Shown piece by piece: positions 18,681 to 26,142 of a stretch of DNA of 64,000 nucleotides. The position numbers and the translations under genes are program-made. This stretch comes from Chitinilyticum litopenaei DSM 21440 (GTDB lineage: Bacteria; Pseudomonadota; Gammaproteobacteria; Burkholderiales; Chitinibacteraceae). The notes beneath the pieces are model-generated. The model saw nothing but the letters and a program-made list of their open reading frames with translations, searched no databases and was not told the origin of the DNA. The first letter of the stretch is position 1. Each line of letters opens with the position of its first letter. The stretch lies in the NCBI RefSeq assembly GCF_000428145.1, contig NZ_ATZJ01000005.1, forward strand, positions 62,001 to 126,000, in the 5' to 3' direction.

Positions 18681-19091
18681 TCAAGGAGCGGTCACGGCGC
18701 TGCGAAATTCCTGGTAATCACGGTAATAGTCATCTTCCGAATAATGTTCCGAAGCCAGCACCATGCAGACGGAGCCACTCGAGAAATTATCGATTTCCCG
18801 CCAGATCATTGGAGGAATATAAAGTCCGTAATACGAACGGTTCATGTGATACTTGAATCTGGTGCGACCATCATCCAGCGTAATGTCAAAACTTCCCGAC
18901 ATGGCAATCAGCAACTGGTGCAACCCCTTGTGGGCATGACCGCCTCGATGCGAGCCGCCCGGTACATCATAAAGGTAATAGACACGCTGAATATCAAAGG
19001 GAATATGATTGCCGGCTTCGATGAAGGTCAGATTGCCGCGCGGGTCTTCGACCTTGGGCAGATCAATAATTTTGCAGTGTTGGAGGGACAT
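18681..19091 (-). CDS. dTDP-4-keto-6-deoxyhexose 3,4-ketoisomerase (FdtA/QdtA-like cupin)
   Basis: 136 residues, a WxcM/FdtA-type cupin. Seen: IIDLPKVEDPRGNLTFIE, RVYYLYDVPGGSHRGGHAHK, then YIPPMIWREI. The family converts dTDP-4-keto-6-deoxyglucose to the 3-keto sugar that a PLP enzyme then aminates. Its ATG directly follows the stop of the aminotransferase gene (TGA-ATG), so the two are one translational unit. Whether the product has the galacto (Fuc3N) or gluco (Qui3N) form cannot be told from sequence. Confidence 0.9.
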   Translation of the reverse strand: MSLQHCKIIDLPKVEDPRGNLTFIEAGNHIPFDIQRVYYLYDVPGGSHRGGHAHKGLHQLLIAMSGSFDITLDDGRTRFKYHMNRSYYGLYIPPMIWREIDNFSSGSVCMVLASEHYSEDDYYRDYQEFRSAVTAP

Positions 19092-20216
19092 TCAGGCACC
19101 CATGCATGAATCAGAATCTGGATTAAAGGAATTGCAAGCCTCTATCACACGGTCGACACGCTTCATGCCGGGGTAAATGGGCAGGCTAAGCACCGTTTCC
19201 GCCAAGCGCTCGGCAACCGGCAACGAGGGCCAGGCGAGACAGGAATAAGCCTGCTGGCGGTGAATCGGTATCGGGTAATGCACCAAGGTAGCCACGCCCT
19301 GCTCATGCAGATGAGCCTGCAGGGCATTACGGTATGCCGACCTGACAACGAACAGGTGCCATGAATGCCGTTCGCCAGCCACTGGCACTTCGGGAAGGAC
19401 AATGTGCTTGTTGCGTATGCCAGACAAGTAGCGGGCAGCCAGAATGTTGCGCTCATCCTGATCGGCGTCCAGCACGCGCAGCTTGATCCGCAAAAAGGCA
19501 GCCTGCAACTCATCCAGTCTGGAGTTTACCCCTCGTTGCTCGTGATGGTATTTGCGTTGCGAACCATAGTTGCGCAACGAGGCCACGCAAGCTGCCAGCT
19601 GCTCATCGCCAGTCAGCACAGCGCCACCGTCCCCCAGCGCCCCCAGATTTTTACCCGGGAAAAAGCTGAATGCCGCGGCATCGCCCCATGTCCCTGCACG
19701 CTGCCCGCCGAGGCTTGCGCCATGAGCCTGTGCGGCATCCTCGATCAGCAGCAGCCCATGCTGCCGGGCAAGCTCCCGCAATGCGACCATGTCCGCCAGC
19801 CGTCCGTAAAGATGCACCGGCAACAAGGCGCGCGTACGTGATGACATGGCGGCTGCAGCCGCGACCGGATCGAGATTCGCACTGGATTCCAGAGGATCTG
19901 CCAGAACAGGCACCAGGCCAGCCTCACTCACGGCCAGGGCAGTCGCTATGAAGGTATTGGCTGGCAGAATAACTTCGTCGCCCGGGACCAGCCTGCCCAG
20001 ATGCATGTATGCCTTGAGAATCAGGCTTAAAGCATCAAGTCCATTGCCCACACCGATGCAGTGCGCCACACCGCACCACAGGGCAAACTCAGCCTCAAAC
20101 GCACGCAACTCTTCGCCGCAGACAAACCAGCCACTATCAAGCACACGCTGCAGGGCAGAGGCAAATTCGCCCTCAAAACGCTTGTTCAGGGCTTTGAGGT
20201 CTAGAAACGGGATCAT
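19092..20216 (-). CDS. DegT/DnrJ/EryC1/StrS aminotransferase (FdtB/QdtB-like)
   Basis: 374-residue PLP-dependent sugar aminotransferase. Start IPFLDLKALNKRF, glycine-rich GVGNGLDALSLIL, and the PLP lysine in FSFFPGKNLGALGDGG are typical. Next to FdtA it should transfer an amino group from glutamate to C3 of dTDP-3-keto-6-deoxyhexose. RmlA and RmlB, which make the precursor, are not in this window. In the 240 bases upstream I see no gene. Confidence 0.93.
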   Translation of the reverse strand: MIPFLDLKALNKRFEGEFASALQRVLDSGWFVCGEELRAFEAEFALWCGVAHCIGVGNGLDALSLILKAYMHLGRLVPGDEVILPANTFIATALAVSEAGLVPVLADPLESSANLDPVAAAAAMSSRTRALLPVHLYGRLADMVALRELARQHGLLLIEDAAQAHGASLGGQRAGTWGDAAAFSFFPGKNLGALGDGGAVLTGDEQLAACVASLRNYGSQRKYHHEQRGVNSRLDELQAAFLRIKLRVLDADQDERNILAARYLSGIRNKHIVLPEVPVAGERHSWHLFVVRSAYRNALQAHLHEQGVATLVHYPIPIHRQQAYSCLAWPSLPVAERLAETVLSLPIYPGMKRVDRVIEACNSFNPDSDSCMGA

Positions 20217-20456
20217 GGCTACTCAACCTTGCATTCCAGTCAGCGCAATAAATCGCGCAGGATATCCAACAACCCAGGGGCTTGGCGGGCCAAGCCTTAG
20301 CGATGGCAGGCTGGGCCACAACATACGTGCACATCGAAACCTCATTTTTCAAAACGACCCAATTGCAAACCAATGAACTACAGAGTTGCTTTCGTAAAGG
20401 CAAGGGCTTTCGACGTACAGCAAGAGTACAAGAGCCAATTTACACGAGCAGGGCAC

Positions 20457-21182
20457 CTATTCAACCTTCCTTATCACCCGTGCCGGGGACCCAATTACAA
20501 CACAATGCGGAGGAACATCCTTTGTAACCACAGAGCCGGCCCCCACAGTAGCTCCAGCCCCGATTCTTACAGCCGGCAATAGCGAGGCACCAACCCCGAC
20601 AACCGCCCCTTTCTCAATAATTGGCCCAACGATTCTATCGTCAGAATACCCACCCCGGACAACGTTATCATTAGTCGTACCGACCATTAGGCTAATAAAA
20701 ACATCATCACCAATAATTGCATTTCCAGTAATGTGAGTACTATCCATTATTTTTGTTCTATCACCAATAACAGTATTGTAATTTACTGTAACATAGCGAC
20801 TTATTATACAGCCATCACCGACAACGCACTTTTCACGTATAGACGCGCCGTCACCAAGCAAAGTATTACGCCCAATCTTAACATCATAAAAAATAACTGC
20901 ATTAGGCCCAATCGAACACCCATCACCTATTTCTATAACCCTCTCAAAAACCGGCACCCTAGCGACCGCCCCCGCACCCTTAGGCTCCTTCCCAATAAAA
21001 GCACCAGGAAACACCTCACACCCACTACCTATCCGAACACCAGTATATATAACCACGTTGGGATGGATAACTGTATTTGAGCCAATCTCCACCCCTGATT
21101 CAATAACAGCATTTGCACCAATACAAACCCCATCTCCCATGACAACATCATCAGCCACCATAGCTCTCGAGTGTATACCCAT
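20457..21182 (-). CDS. left-handed beta-helix acetyltransferase (QdtC/FdtC-like candidate)
   Basis: 241 residues made almost wholly of hexapeptide repeats (IGANAV, IESGVEIGSNTVIHPNVVIYTGV and so on), ending in the usual VIGSPARVI. In this context it is the likely N-acetyltransferase for the dTDP-3-amino sugar. ATG at 21182 is chosen because GGAG lies six bases before it; ATG 21194 and TTG 21200 are alternatives. The gene has much lower GC than its neighbours, with AT-rich third positions, pointing to recent transfer. A terminator-like hairpin lies only 24 bases upstream. Confidence 0.82.
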   Translation of the reverse strand: MGIHSRAMVADDVVMGDGVCIGANAVIESGVEIGSNTVIHPNVVIYTGVRIGSGCEVFPGAFIGKEPKGAGAVARVPVFERVIEIGDGCSIGPNAVIFYDVKIGRNTLLGDGASIREKCVVGDGCIISRYVTVNYNTVIGDRTKIMDSTHITGNAIIGDDVFISLMVGTTNDNVVRGGYSDDRIVGPIIEKGAVVGVGASLLPAVRIGAGATVGAGSVVTKDVPPHCVVIGSPARVIRKVE

Positions 21183-21205
21183 ACCGCTCTCCATTTTCAA
21201 ATCAT

Positions 21206-21230
21206 AAAAAAGGCTTCACCCTGAAGCTTT
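21206..21230. terminator. bidirectional hairpin terminator before the acetyltransferase gene
   Basis: GCTTCA-CCC-TGAAGC (21213-21227) with six A on the left side and T-rich sequence on the right, so either strand gives a stem followed by T. On the minus strand it would stop transcripts 24 bases before the acetyltransferase ATG. The next 150 bases to the IS element hold no gene that I can see. Confidence 0.6.
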
Positions 21231-21378
21231 TGCTTTTTGCAGCCACACAAACTGAAGCCACTCTTCCAAACCAAGGCTCAAAATTAGCCAATTTCAGAGT
21301 CGTTTTACTACATTTTATTACAAACAAAACGGAAGTGTTAATCCGCAACCCTCAAGCCCATTGGCATGTAAAGACTTT

Positions 21379-22526
21379 CCTGATTAGGTGGCCAGCTGCG
21401 CTATCATGGATAGTTTGTTTACCAGCCATTCTTGGAATGCAAGTTACAGCAGCAGTTAGTAAGTGCAGCAGCAGCGTATCAAGTCGGCACCGACGATTGG
21501 GCACCTCGCCCCCCTGTTTTTACGAAGAGATACCTTGTAACCCATTGACTAATAAAAGATAATTTTTGGAAACGGGATTTTTCGAAGCACCCGGTTAAAC
21601 CGATAGGCAATCGCCGCCAGATAGTGACCCGCATACTTGCCAAACGCAAAGGCGTGATAGATCCAAGACAGGCTGGCTTTCACATTGCCCAGCAACGTAC
21701 TGATCCAGCGGAACAGCGGCAGGTCTTTCGGGTTCTTCCCGCCAGCGACATGCGCTTCATGGGTAGCGACCGCCCGGATGACCACGCCAAAGCAAGACAA
21801 CCCATCCGAAATAACATACGCTCCCGGCTGCAGGCAGCATTCTGCCCACACCCGAATGGCCTGTTGCGTAAATCCCACCACCGGACTGAGCTTCAGATAC
21901 CAAGGGTGCCGCCACACATGCAGCGCCATGGCGGCCATACAGGGAATCTTGTTCTCGGGGCCCCGTCCCGCCTTGCCGCCACTGCGTTCGCCGCCGAGGT
22001 AGGCGTCATCCACCTGTACTACACCGTCGAGCTGGTAGCGCGCATCGCGTTCCAACATGGCCTGCATGATCTTGTGCTGAACCAGCCAGGCCGTGCGGTA
22101 ATTCACGCCCAGCTGGCACTTGAGCGCCAGTGCGGACAGGCCGGTCTTGGCCTCGCCAATCAGATAGAGCGCCAGAAACCAGAGTCGCAAGGGTAATGAC
22201 GACTTTTCGAACAGCGTCCCCGCCGTCAGCGAGGTTTGTTTGCGGCAGGCGCGACATTCAAACAAGGCATTAGTCCGGCCTTGGATGCGATAGCAGGCCG
22301 GGTACTGACAATGCAGGCAGCGCAAGCCCTGCTGCCAGCGCGTCTGTTCCAGTGCGGTTTGGCACTGGTCCTCCGAGCCAAATTGCTGCTGGAAGGCGGG
22401 GATTGACAGGCCCGGCTGAAACTGAATACGGTTCATTGCCATGATGTGCACCTCCAGTTTAATCCGGTGGATGCTTTCAGCATAGATCGGTAAGCTTTAC
22501 CAAGCTGAGCTGGCTACCTAATCAGG
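21379..22526 (-). mobile_element. insertion sequence of the IS1595 family (ISXO2-like)
   Basis: The ends are CCTGATTAGGTGGCCAGCT on the left and, read inward, CCTGATTAGGTAGCCAGCT on the right, so the termini are inverted repeats around one complete transposase gene. I see no clear 8-bp direct repeat outside; the CCTGATTA octet next to GG is inverted, not direct, and is therefore taken as part of the element or of an older insertion. It separates the aminosugar genes from the phosphoramidate cluster. Confidence 0.82.
21549..22442 (-). CDS. IS1595-family (ISXO2-like) transposase
   Basis: 297 residues. The N-terminus has a zinc ribbon (CLHC and CRAC pairs), followed by the wHTH-like part (LSALALKCQLGVNYRTAWLVQHKI) and the ISXO2 DDE core: VVQVDDAYLGGE, VISDGLSCFG, and TLLGNVKASLSWIYHAF near the end. 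ATG at 22442 has GGAGG eight bases upstream. No frameshift is seen, so the enzyme may be active. Confidence 0.92.
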   Translation of the reverse strand: MAMNRIQFQPGLSIPAFQQQFGSEDQCQTALEQTRWQQGLRCLHCQYPACYRIQGRTNALFECRACRKQTSLTAGTLFEKSSLPLRLWFLALYLIGEAKTGLSALALKCQLGVNYRTAWLVQHKIMQAMLERDARYQLDGVVQVDDAYLGGERSGGKAGRGPENKIPCMAAMALHVWRHPWYLKLSPVVGFTQQAIRVWAECCLQPGAYVISDGLSCFGVVIRAVATHEAHVAGGKNPKDLPLFRWISTLLGNVKASLSWIYHAFAFGKYAGHYLAAIAYRFNRVLRKIPFPKIIFY

Positions 22527-22570
22527 AAAATTTTTGTCTCTAAACTAGCTAAAACTTCGCCATAATACCA

Positions 22571-22615
22571 CCTGATTAGGTAGCAACCGTAGCTTGCGTA
22601 GTTTGTTTTCCGTTT
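22571..22615 (+). mobile_element. solo end of an IS1595-type element (remnant)
   Basis: CCTGATTAGGTAGC at 22571 repeats the terminal sequence of the complete element in the orientation of its left end, and further inside GTAGTTTGTTTTCC resembles ATAGTTTGTTTACC of that left end. The rest of this second element is missing; an IS5-type remnant follows. Confidence 0.55.
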
Positions 22616-22699
22616 TTGACATGCAGCCACAGCACCGCAGTGCCAACTTGATTTTACTTTCCACAGCCGGCCACTCTTTCGCACCGGAATAATCGCTTT

Positions 22700-22967
22700 G
22701 GCCTTGTGCTATGTAATGGCACGATGACAGCCCTTCGACCATGCCGATGACCTACCGCAGCGCTACGCCGAACAGCACTTTGATCGACAGGCAGAACTGG
22801 AACACGGCGTCGGAAAAAGTGGGCTGACGCCCAGCCTTGCTGGTAGTGGACGCGCACCATTGCATGATTGGTTCAAGCCAGATCAGCAATGAGCTGCGCG
22901 CCTTGAGGGCGGCGTTGTAGTCACGCCAGTTGGTGGCCTTATACTGAGCTGGGGCGGAATTGGTCAT
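22700..22967 (-). pseudogene. N-terminal remnant of an IS5-family transposase
   Basis: From ATG 22967 the frame gives 71 residues (NWRDYNAALKARSSLLIWLEP, GRQPTFSDAVFQFCLSIKVLFGVALR) typical of the start of IS5-family transposases, then a TAG; behind the stop the same frame continues with IGMVEGL, also family-like, before similarity is lost. The catalytic domain is gone. The 250 bases between here and the next gene hold IS-like end sequence and no gene. Confidence 0.75.
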
Positions 22968-23223
22968 GGCAAGAGTTCACCGGTGCCACTGGGACATGAG
23001 GGGAGTTGTGCAACAAAGCCGTAGAAAGGCATTACTTCGAAGAGATGGATTTTTCAACAGCCTGTTAGGGAAAGTTATGCAATAAAACTCCTCGCAAAAA
23101 AGCCAATTCAAATCACGCACCAATCACCTGAAAAAACTGCAGCACACTCGAAAATCTTGCGTTACTCTAATGATGCGTGCATGACAGCATTACTCCACTT
23201 CAACCATCGCCTCACAAAGCAAA

Positions 23224-24294
23224 ATGCCCAAGACAATTGACCGCATCGGTTTTCTACTGCATTTGCCAGAAATCTTCAACCATTACAGCAGCGTCTGGAC
23301 ACATATGCCAGCTGGCAGCGTGGAAGCAGTGATTTCAGCCAGCACACGGCCTGATGTCGAGGAAATTGTCAGCGCTTGCGAGCGGCTGAAGGTACCATGG
23401 CAATTCGCACACGAAAAATTGCAGCAGCAACAGCGCTACGACATTCTGGTCAGCACTCTACCCCATCAGCTTGGCATCGCCAATTCCAAATTTCCGCCAG
23501 GCATGCTGGGCACGATCAATTTGCGCTTCATGTACGCAAATGGCAAGGCAGGATGGAATTTCCAGGACTGGAATCGCCATTACGACGCAATTCTCTGCTT
23601 TGGGCCCTATCAGGCGGAAAAACTCGAATTCTGCGAGCAGACCCACAAGGTACAAATGGGGTATCCGCGGTTTGACCGCTACTTCAATGAAAAGGTCGAC
23701 AAGGCTGAGCGGCTGCGCGCGCTGGGCTGCGACCCCGCCAAACCCACGGTCGTTTGGCTGCCCACCTGGAAAGAACTGTGCTCGATTGATCATTTCGCCG
23801 ATGAAATTGCCAAACTGCAAGGCAATTACAACGTCATCGTAAAACCACACCCGATCACGGTATCCAGCGAGCCGCTGCGAATGGCAAAACTGGCCAGCAT
23901 TAAGCACTGCCTTACCCATACCTTCAATAACGTTGAACTTTTTCAGCTTGCCGACTTTATTCTGGCCGATTATGGCGGCTCGTCATTTGGGGCCATTTAC
24001 ACTGACCGCAATCTGCTGCTGCTGGATCTGCCCAACGGACAATCGGATTCACTGACCGGCAGCGATTCGCCGGAACAACTGCTGCGCCAGCTGATGCCGA
24101 CCGTATCGCACCACAGACCGCAGGCAATCGCCGAACTACTGGGCAATGCCGCGTTGTGGCATTCACAGGCCGAGGTTCGCGCCGGGCTGCGCCAGTATTT
24201 TTTCGCTCCGCACTTCGGCTACGCCTCGCAGGTCGCGGCTCTGGCCATCAGTAATGCCGGCCATCTGGCGCGGCGGGGGGCGCCCTCATGGTAA
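23224..24294 (+). CDS. CDP-glycerol glycerophosphotransferase-like protein (candidate phosphoramidate transferase)
   Basis: 356 residues, similar to the catalytic part of the TagB/TagF family (Glyphos_transf). Seen: VIVKPHPITV (the K-x-HP donor site) and LADFILADYGGSSFGAIYTDRNLLLLD (the D-x-SS...D region). Known members move phosphoglycerol from CDP-glycerol. Here the gene is translationally coupled to a cytidine diphosphoramidate kinase homologue and stands in a phosphoramidate donor cluster, so transfer of phosphoramidate from a CDP-linked donor to a surface glycan is inferred, not shown. No clear Shine-Dalgarno precedes the ATG. Confidence 0.72.
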   Translation: MPKTIDRIGFLLHLPEIFNHYSSVWTHMPAGSVEAVISASTRPDVEEIVSACERLKVPWQFAHEKLQQQQRYDILVSTLPHQLGIANSKFPPGMLGTINLRFMYANGKAGWNFQDWNRHYDAILCFGPYQAEKLEFCEQTHKVQMGYPRFDRYFNEKVDKAERLRALGCDPAKPTVVWLPTWKELCSIDHFADEIAKLQGNYNVIVKPHPITVSSEPLRMAKLASIKHCLTHTFNNVELFQLADFILADYGGSSFGAIYTDRNLLLLDLPNGQSDSLTGSDSPEQLLRQLMPTVSHHRPQAIAELLGNAALWHSQAEVRAGLRQYFFAPHFGYASQVAALAISNAGHLARRGAPSW

Positions 24295-24806
24295 TCTGGC
24301 TGATCGGGCTTTCCGGCTCTGGCAAAACCACACTGGGTCGCGCAGTACTGCAGCAGTGGCAGGTACGGGCACCCAATACCGTTCTGGTCGACGGAGACGA
24401 AGTCAGGCGCATTTTTCGCCAGGACAATTCACCAGCCGATTACACACTCGCCGGACGTCGCCAGAATGCCGAGCGGATTCTCGAGTTGTGCCGCTGGCTC
24501 GACCAACAGGGCATCAATGTGGTTTGCAGCATCCTGTCCATCTTTCCGGATCTGCGCGAACAGAATCGCCAGACATTCAGCGACTATTACGAGGTTTATC
24601 TCAATCCGGGCATGGACGTGCTGATCGCACGCGACACCAAGGGCTTGTACGCCAAAGCGCTGGCGGGTGAAATGAAGGACATGGTGGGAGTCGACCTGCC
24701 TTTTCCCGAGCCGGAACATCCCGACATGACCATTGATACCGGCAAACCAGCCGACATCGCCGGACTCGCTCGCGACATTCTGAGCAATGCGGGGGTCCTG
24801 CGGTGA
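24288..24806 (+). CDS. APS-kinase fold protein, probable cytidine diphosphoramidate kinase (Cj1415-like)
   Basis: 172 residues with Walker A GLSGSGKTTL, DGDEVR and the lid region of the CysC family. By itself it would be called adenylylsulfate kinase. No ATP sulfurylase or sulfotransferase is nearby, while homologues of Cj1416, Cj1417 and Cj1418 are; in C. jejuni the CysC-like Cj1415 phosphorylates the 3'-hydroxyl of cytidine diphosphoramidate. The ATG lies in the stop region of the previous gene (ATGGTAA) and its own stop overlaps the next start (GTGA). Substrate assignment is from context. Confidence 0.8.
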   Translation: MVIWLIGLSGSGKTTLGRAVLQQWQVRAPNTVLVDGDEVRRIFRQDNSPADYTLAGRRQNAERILELCRWLDQQGINVVCSILSIFPDLREQNRQTFSDYYEVYLNPGMDVLIARDTKGLYAKALAGEMKDMVGVDLPFPEPEHPDMTIDTGKPADIAGLARDILSNAGVLR

Positions 24807-25396
24807 ACATCCCCTACCCCTATGCCGAGCAAGACCGGCTGGAAGAGCGCAACACCTATTTCTACAGCAGCTACCACGGCGCCGCTTTCTTTGCCGCCTG
24901 GCGCAGCAGCCGCACCCTGGCGCTGGCAGGTGTGGCAGGCCGGCAGGCGCCGCACCCGCAAAACGGCAGCACGACCCTGCCGGACACCAGCGACGGCTAT
25001 GCCTGCGCGGAGCTGCTGGCGGCCCTGCTCAATCAGGCCACAGCAGCCCCCCTGCAGGGCTCCGCCAGAATCCTGGCGGAGCGACTGCTCCAGCGTTTTG
25101 AAGTCAGCAAGCGCCTCTATGCACGCTACAACGCACAGGGACGCGCCATCATCGACAGCGGCTACCACAATATCGACAATTACCTCTGCTTCGCCGCGCT
25201 ATGTGCCGCGATGCGGTGCGCAGACGGTGCACTGCCATTTCTCAACGCCCTGCTCAAGTGCGTTGACACCCTCATTTCCATCCGCGACCGGTTAAACCCA
25301 GCGCAACGCGAGCAGCTCGCCTGGCTTGTTGATGCCGAAGCGCACTGGCTGGCACTGCTTGCAGCACGGCTTGGCATCGAAGAGGCACAGGCATGA
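24803..25396 (+). CDS. protein of unknown family in the phosphoramidate cluster
   Basis: 197 residues, GTG start at 24803 overlapping the previous stop. I do not recognise the family. It is mainly helical, soluble, without signal peptide or membrane segment. Conspicuous stretches are YFYSSYHGAAFFAAW near the start and DSGYHNIDNYLCFAALCAAM in the middle, with conserved-looking His, Tyr, Asp and Cys. The tight coupling on both sides (GTGA before, ATGA after) makes a role in the same pathway likely, for example as an accessory or transferase subunit. Confidence 0.7.
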   Translation: MNIPYPYAEQDRLEERNTYFYSSYHGAAFFAAWRSSRTLALAGVAGRQAPHPQNGSTTLPDTSDGYACAELLAALLNQATAAPLQGSARILAERLLQRFEVSKRLYARYNAQGRAIIDSGYHNIDNYLCFAALCAAMRCADGALPFLNALLKCVDTLISIRDRLNPAQREQLAWLVDAEAHWLALLAARLGIEEAQA

Positions 25397-26142
25397 AAAC
25401 ACTGTCGGACGTGCTCATGATCGCCGCATACTCGGCCCGTTCGCAGGCTTACCTGCAAACCCTGCTGTCCCGTGGCCTGGCTCCGGGACACGTACTGCTG
25501 CTGGGAGAAGCTCCGGCGCCAGCAGCCCTTGCGCCAGCGGCAGCCTGGCTGAACGGCATACGGCTTCCCGACCTGGGCGAACCGCTCGCGGCCACACTGG
25601 CCGCCGCCGGCATTGCCAGCAGCCACATTGCCGATCGCGACATCAACGCACCGGCCGTACTGGCGGCCATTCGCCAGCAACAGCCCGGACTGATCATTTT
25701 TTCCGGTTATGGCGGCCAGATCGTCGGACGGGAACTGATAGGTGCCGGCATTCCCATCCTGCACGTGCACAGCGGCTGGCTGCCCGATTTTCGCGGCAGC
25801 ACGACCGTTTACTACAGCCTGCTCGAAGAAGGCCGCTGTGCGGCCTCGGCGCTGCTGCTCGATACCGACATCGATACCGGGCCGGTACTGCTGCGCAAGC
25901 ACTTTCCCGCGCCCCCCCTTGGCACCGATGTCGACCTGCAGTACGACACGGCAATCCGCGCCGAGGTGCTTGCCGACGTCATCGAACACCATGCCTCGAC
26001 GGGCAGGCTCCCCGACCCGCAGGCACAGCTGGCCGGCGAGGGGAACAGCTACTATGTGATTCACCCGGTGCTCAAGCACCTCGCGCTGCTGAGCCTGCCC
26101 GCAGCGGATCAGGCCGAAAACGGCGAGCCGGCAAACTCGTAG
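25393..26142 (+). CDS. formyltransferase-family protein (Formyl_trans_N)
   Basis: 249 residues. The motif HVHSGWLPDFRGSTTVYYSLLEEG corresponds to the N-x-H-x-S-x-LPxxRG site of methionyl-tRNA and sugar formyltransferases, here with His in place of the usual Asn, followed by DTDIDTGPVLLRK. Family members move formyl from N10-formyltetrahydrofolate to an amine. In this setting the acceptor could be an amino sugar of the surface glycan. The ATG overlaps the previous stop (ATGA); the 3' end overlaps the convergent methyltransferase gene by 34 bases. Confidence 0.83.
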   Translation: MKTLSDVLMIAAYSARSQAYLQTLLSRGLAPGHVLLLGEAPAPAALAPAAAWLNGIRLPDLGEPLAATLAAAGIASSHIADRDINAPAVLAAIRQQQPGLIIFSGYGGQIVGRELIGAGIPILHVHSGWLPDFRGSTTVYYSLLEEGRCAASALLLDTDIDTGPVLLRKHFPAPPLGTDVDLQYDTAIRAEVLADVIEHHASTGRLPDPQAQLAGEGNSYYVIHPVLKHLALLSLPAADQAENGEPANS

